Assembly: GCA_902796535.1 (NCBI GenBank)
Contig: CADBPL010000199.1
Location: 1 to 6,503 of the forward strand
DNA: 6,503 nt
Direction: 5' to 3'
Source: Oscillospiraceae bacterium
GTDB taxonomy: Bacteria > Bacillota > Clostridia > Oscillospirales > Acutalibacteraceae
Positions 5,787-6,503 of the stretch are shown here, piece after piece (position 1 is the first letter of the stretch; each line of letters opens with the position of its first letter). A program made the translations under genes and the position numbers. A model generated the notes under the pieces. The model saw only the letters and a program-made list of their open reading frames with translations, was not told where the DNA came from and searched no databases.

Positions 5787-6503
5787 TGAACGCGCATTAT
5801 CGCTCGCTCAATGACGAACTGAAAAGGCGCTTTGGCTGTAAAGTATATAAGCTTGCCATCTCGGGCGGCATGACCTGCCCCAACCGCGACGGCACGCTCG
5901 GCTCGCGCGGCTGCATCTTCTGCTCGGCGGGCGGTTCGGGCGAATTTGCCATGAGCGGCGGCAGCGTCGCCGACCAGCTCGAACGGGCGAAAGCGCTCGT
6001 TGCCCCCAAAGCCAAAAACGCCAGATATATTGCCTATTTTCAAGCCTACACCAACACCTACGCGCCGGTCGAGCGGCTGCGCAGCCTGTTTGAAGAAGCG
6101 CTCGCCGTGCCGGACGTTGTCGCCCTTTCGGTCGCCACCCGGCCGGACTGTCTGCCGCACGAAGTTGTCGCTTTTCTGACTGAACTCAATCAAATCAAGC
6201 CCGTGTGGGTGGAGCTTGGTTTGCAGACGATCCATGAAGCCACCGCCCGCTTTATCCGGCGGGGCTATGACTTGCCCTGTTTTGACGCGGCGGTGAAAAC
6301 GCTGAAACAAAACGGATTGGAAGTGATCGTTCACCTGATCCTCGGCCTGCCGGGCGAAACGGAAGAGATGATGCTGCAATCGGTCGATTACGTTGCGCAC
6401 AGCGGCGCGGATGGGGTGAAGCTCCAGCTGCTCCACGTGCTGAAAAACACCGATCTGGCTTTGCTCTACGAACAGGGCGCGTTTGAAACGCTGACAAGGG
6501 AAC
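5786..6503 (+). CDS. mnmL: Radical SAM protein, TIGR01212 family (YtqA/MnmL-like), 3' end cut by window
   Basis: The visible 239 codons are about three quarters of the roughly 310-residue family length. It is a radical SAM enzyme of the TIGR01212 (YtqA/YhcC) family. The iron-sulfur cysteines are C31, C43 and C46, spaced CX11CX2C within CPNRDGT and GCIFC, as in this family rather than the classic CX3CX2C. Other family stretches are YFQAYTNTYAPVE, ATRPDCLP, WVELGLQT, the glycine-rich LILGLPGET and KLQLLHVLKNT. The FCSAGGSGEFA segment resembles my recollection of B. subtilis YtqA (MnmL), reported to act with the methylase MnmM in making mnm5s2U at the tRNA wobble position. The symbol rests on that subgroup match and is tentative; a YhcC-type member is the alternative. 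The ATG shares its A with the mutS2 TAA stop. No good Shine-Dalgarno precedes it, which points to translational reinitiation. The first residues align with YtqA, so this start is sound. Confidence 0.92.
   Translation, partial: MNAHYRSLNDELKRRFGCKVYKLAISGGMTCPNRDGTLGSRGCIFCSAGGSGEFAMSGGSVADQLERAKALVAPKAKNARYIAYFQAYTNTYAPVERLRSLFEEALAVPDVVALSVATRPDCLPHEVVAFLTELNQIKPVWVELGLQTIHEATARFIRRGYDLPCFDAAVKTLKQNGLEVIVHLILGLPGETEEMMLQSVDYVAHSGADGVKLQLLHVLKNTDLALLYEQGAFETLTRE

Noticed and set aside
5696..6436. A 246-codon minus-strand open frame opposite the radical SAM gene
   Set aside because: It is a shadow of the plus-strand frame, which contains the cysteine motif and all other TIGR01212 stretches.

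Overview
The window reads as an ordinary chromosomal stretch of a moderately GC-rich, low-oxygen Gram-positive bacterium. A clostridial lineage such as Oscillospirales/Ruminococcaceae is my best inference. The reasons are strong AGGAGG ribosome binding sites, A/T-rich intergenic DNA between GC-rich genes, SigA-type promoters, a MutS2 with a C-terminal Smr domain, and a YtqA-type radical SAM gene. No mobile element, CRISPR array, rRNA or tRNA is visible.

The layout has two divergent halves around a 155-bp intergenic region (3247-3401). To the left, on the minus strand and read right to left, lie three genes. First is a GPH/MelB-family sugar:cation symporter (1744-3246), which ends at a clear intrinsic terminator (1662-1700). 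Then comes a separate transcription unit with its own TTGAAA-N17-TATAAT promoter. It encodes an AI-2E/YtvI-type membrane protein (259-1506, TTG start) and, overlapping it by 17 bp, the N-terminal 91 codons of an ABC transporter ATPase (1-275) that runs off the left edge. To the right, on the plus strand, mutS2 (3402-5786) is followed by a radical SAM gene of the TIGR01212/YtqA family (5786-6503, cut by the right edge). Its ATG shares one base with the mutS2 stop codon.

Functionally, the right half pairs two translation-linked proteins: MutS2, which in Bacillus subtilis acts on collided ribosomes, and a probable MnmL-type enzyme of tRNA wobble-uridine modification. The left half is membrane transport: an orphan sugar symporter, and a YtvI-like permease coupled to an ABC exporter ATPase. 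I found no convincing undescribed system. The points most worth checking are the mutS2-mnmL translational coupling, the LDLR form of the Smr motif, the Asp-to-Glu change in the predicted sugar site of the symporter, and the non-Gln Q-loop of the ABC ATPase.
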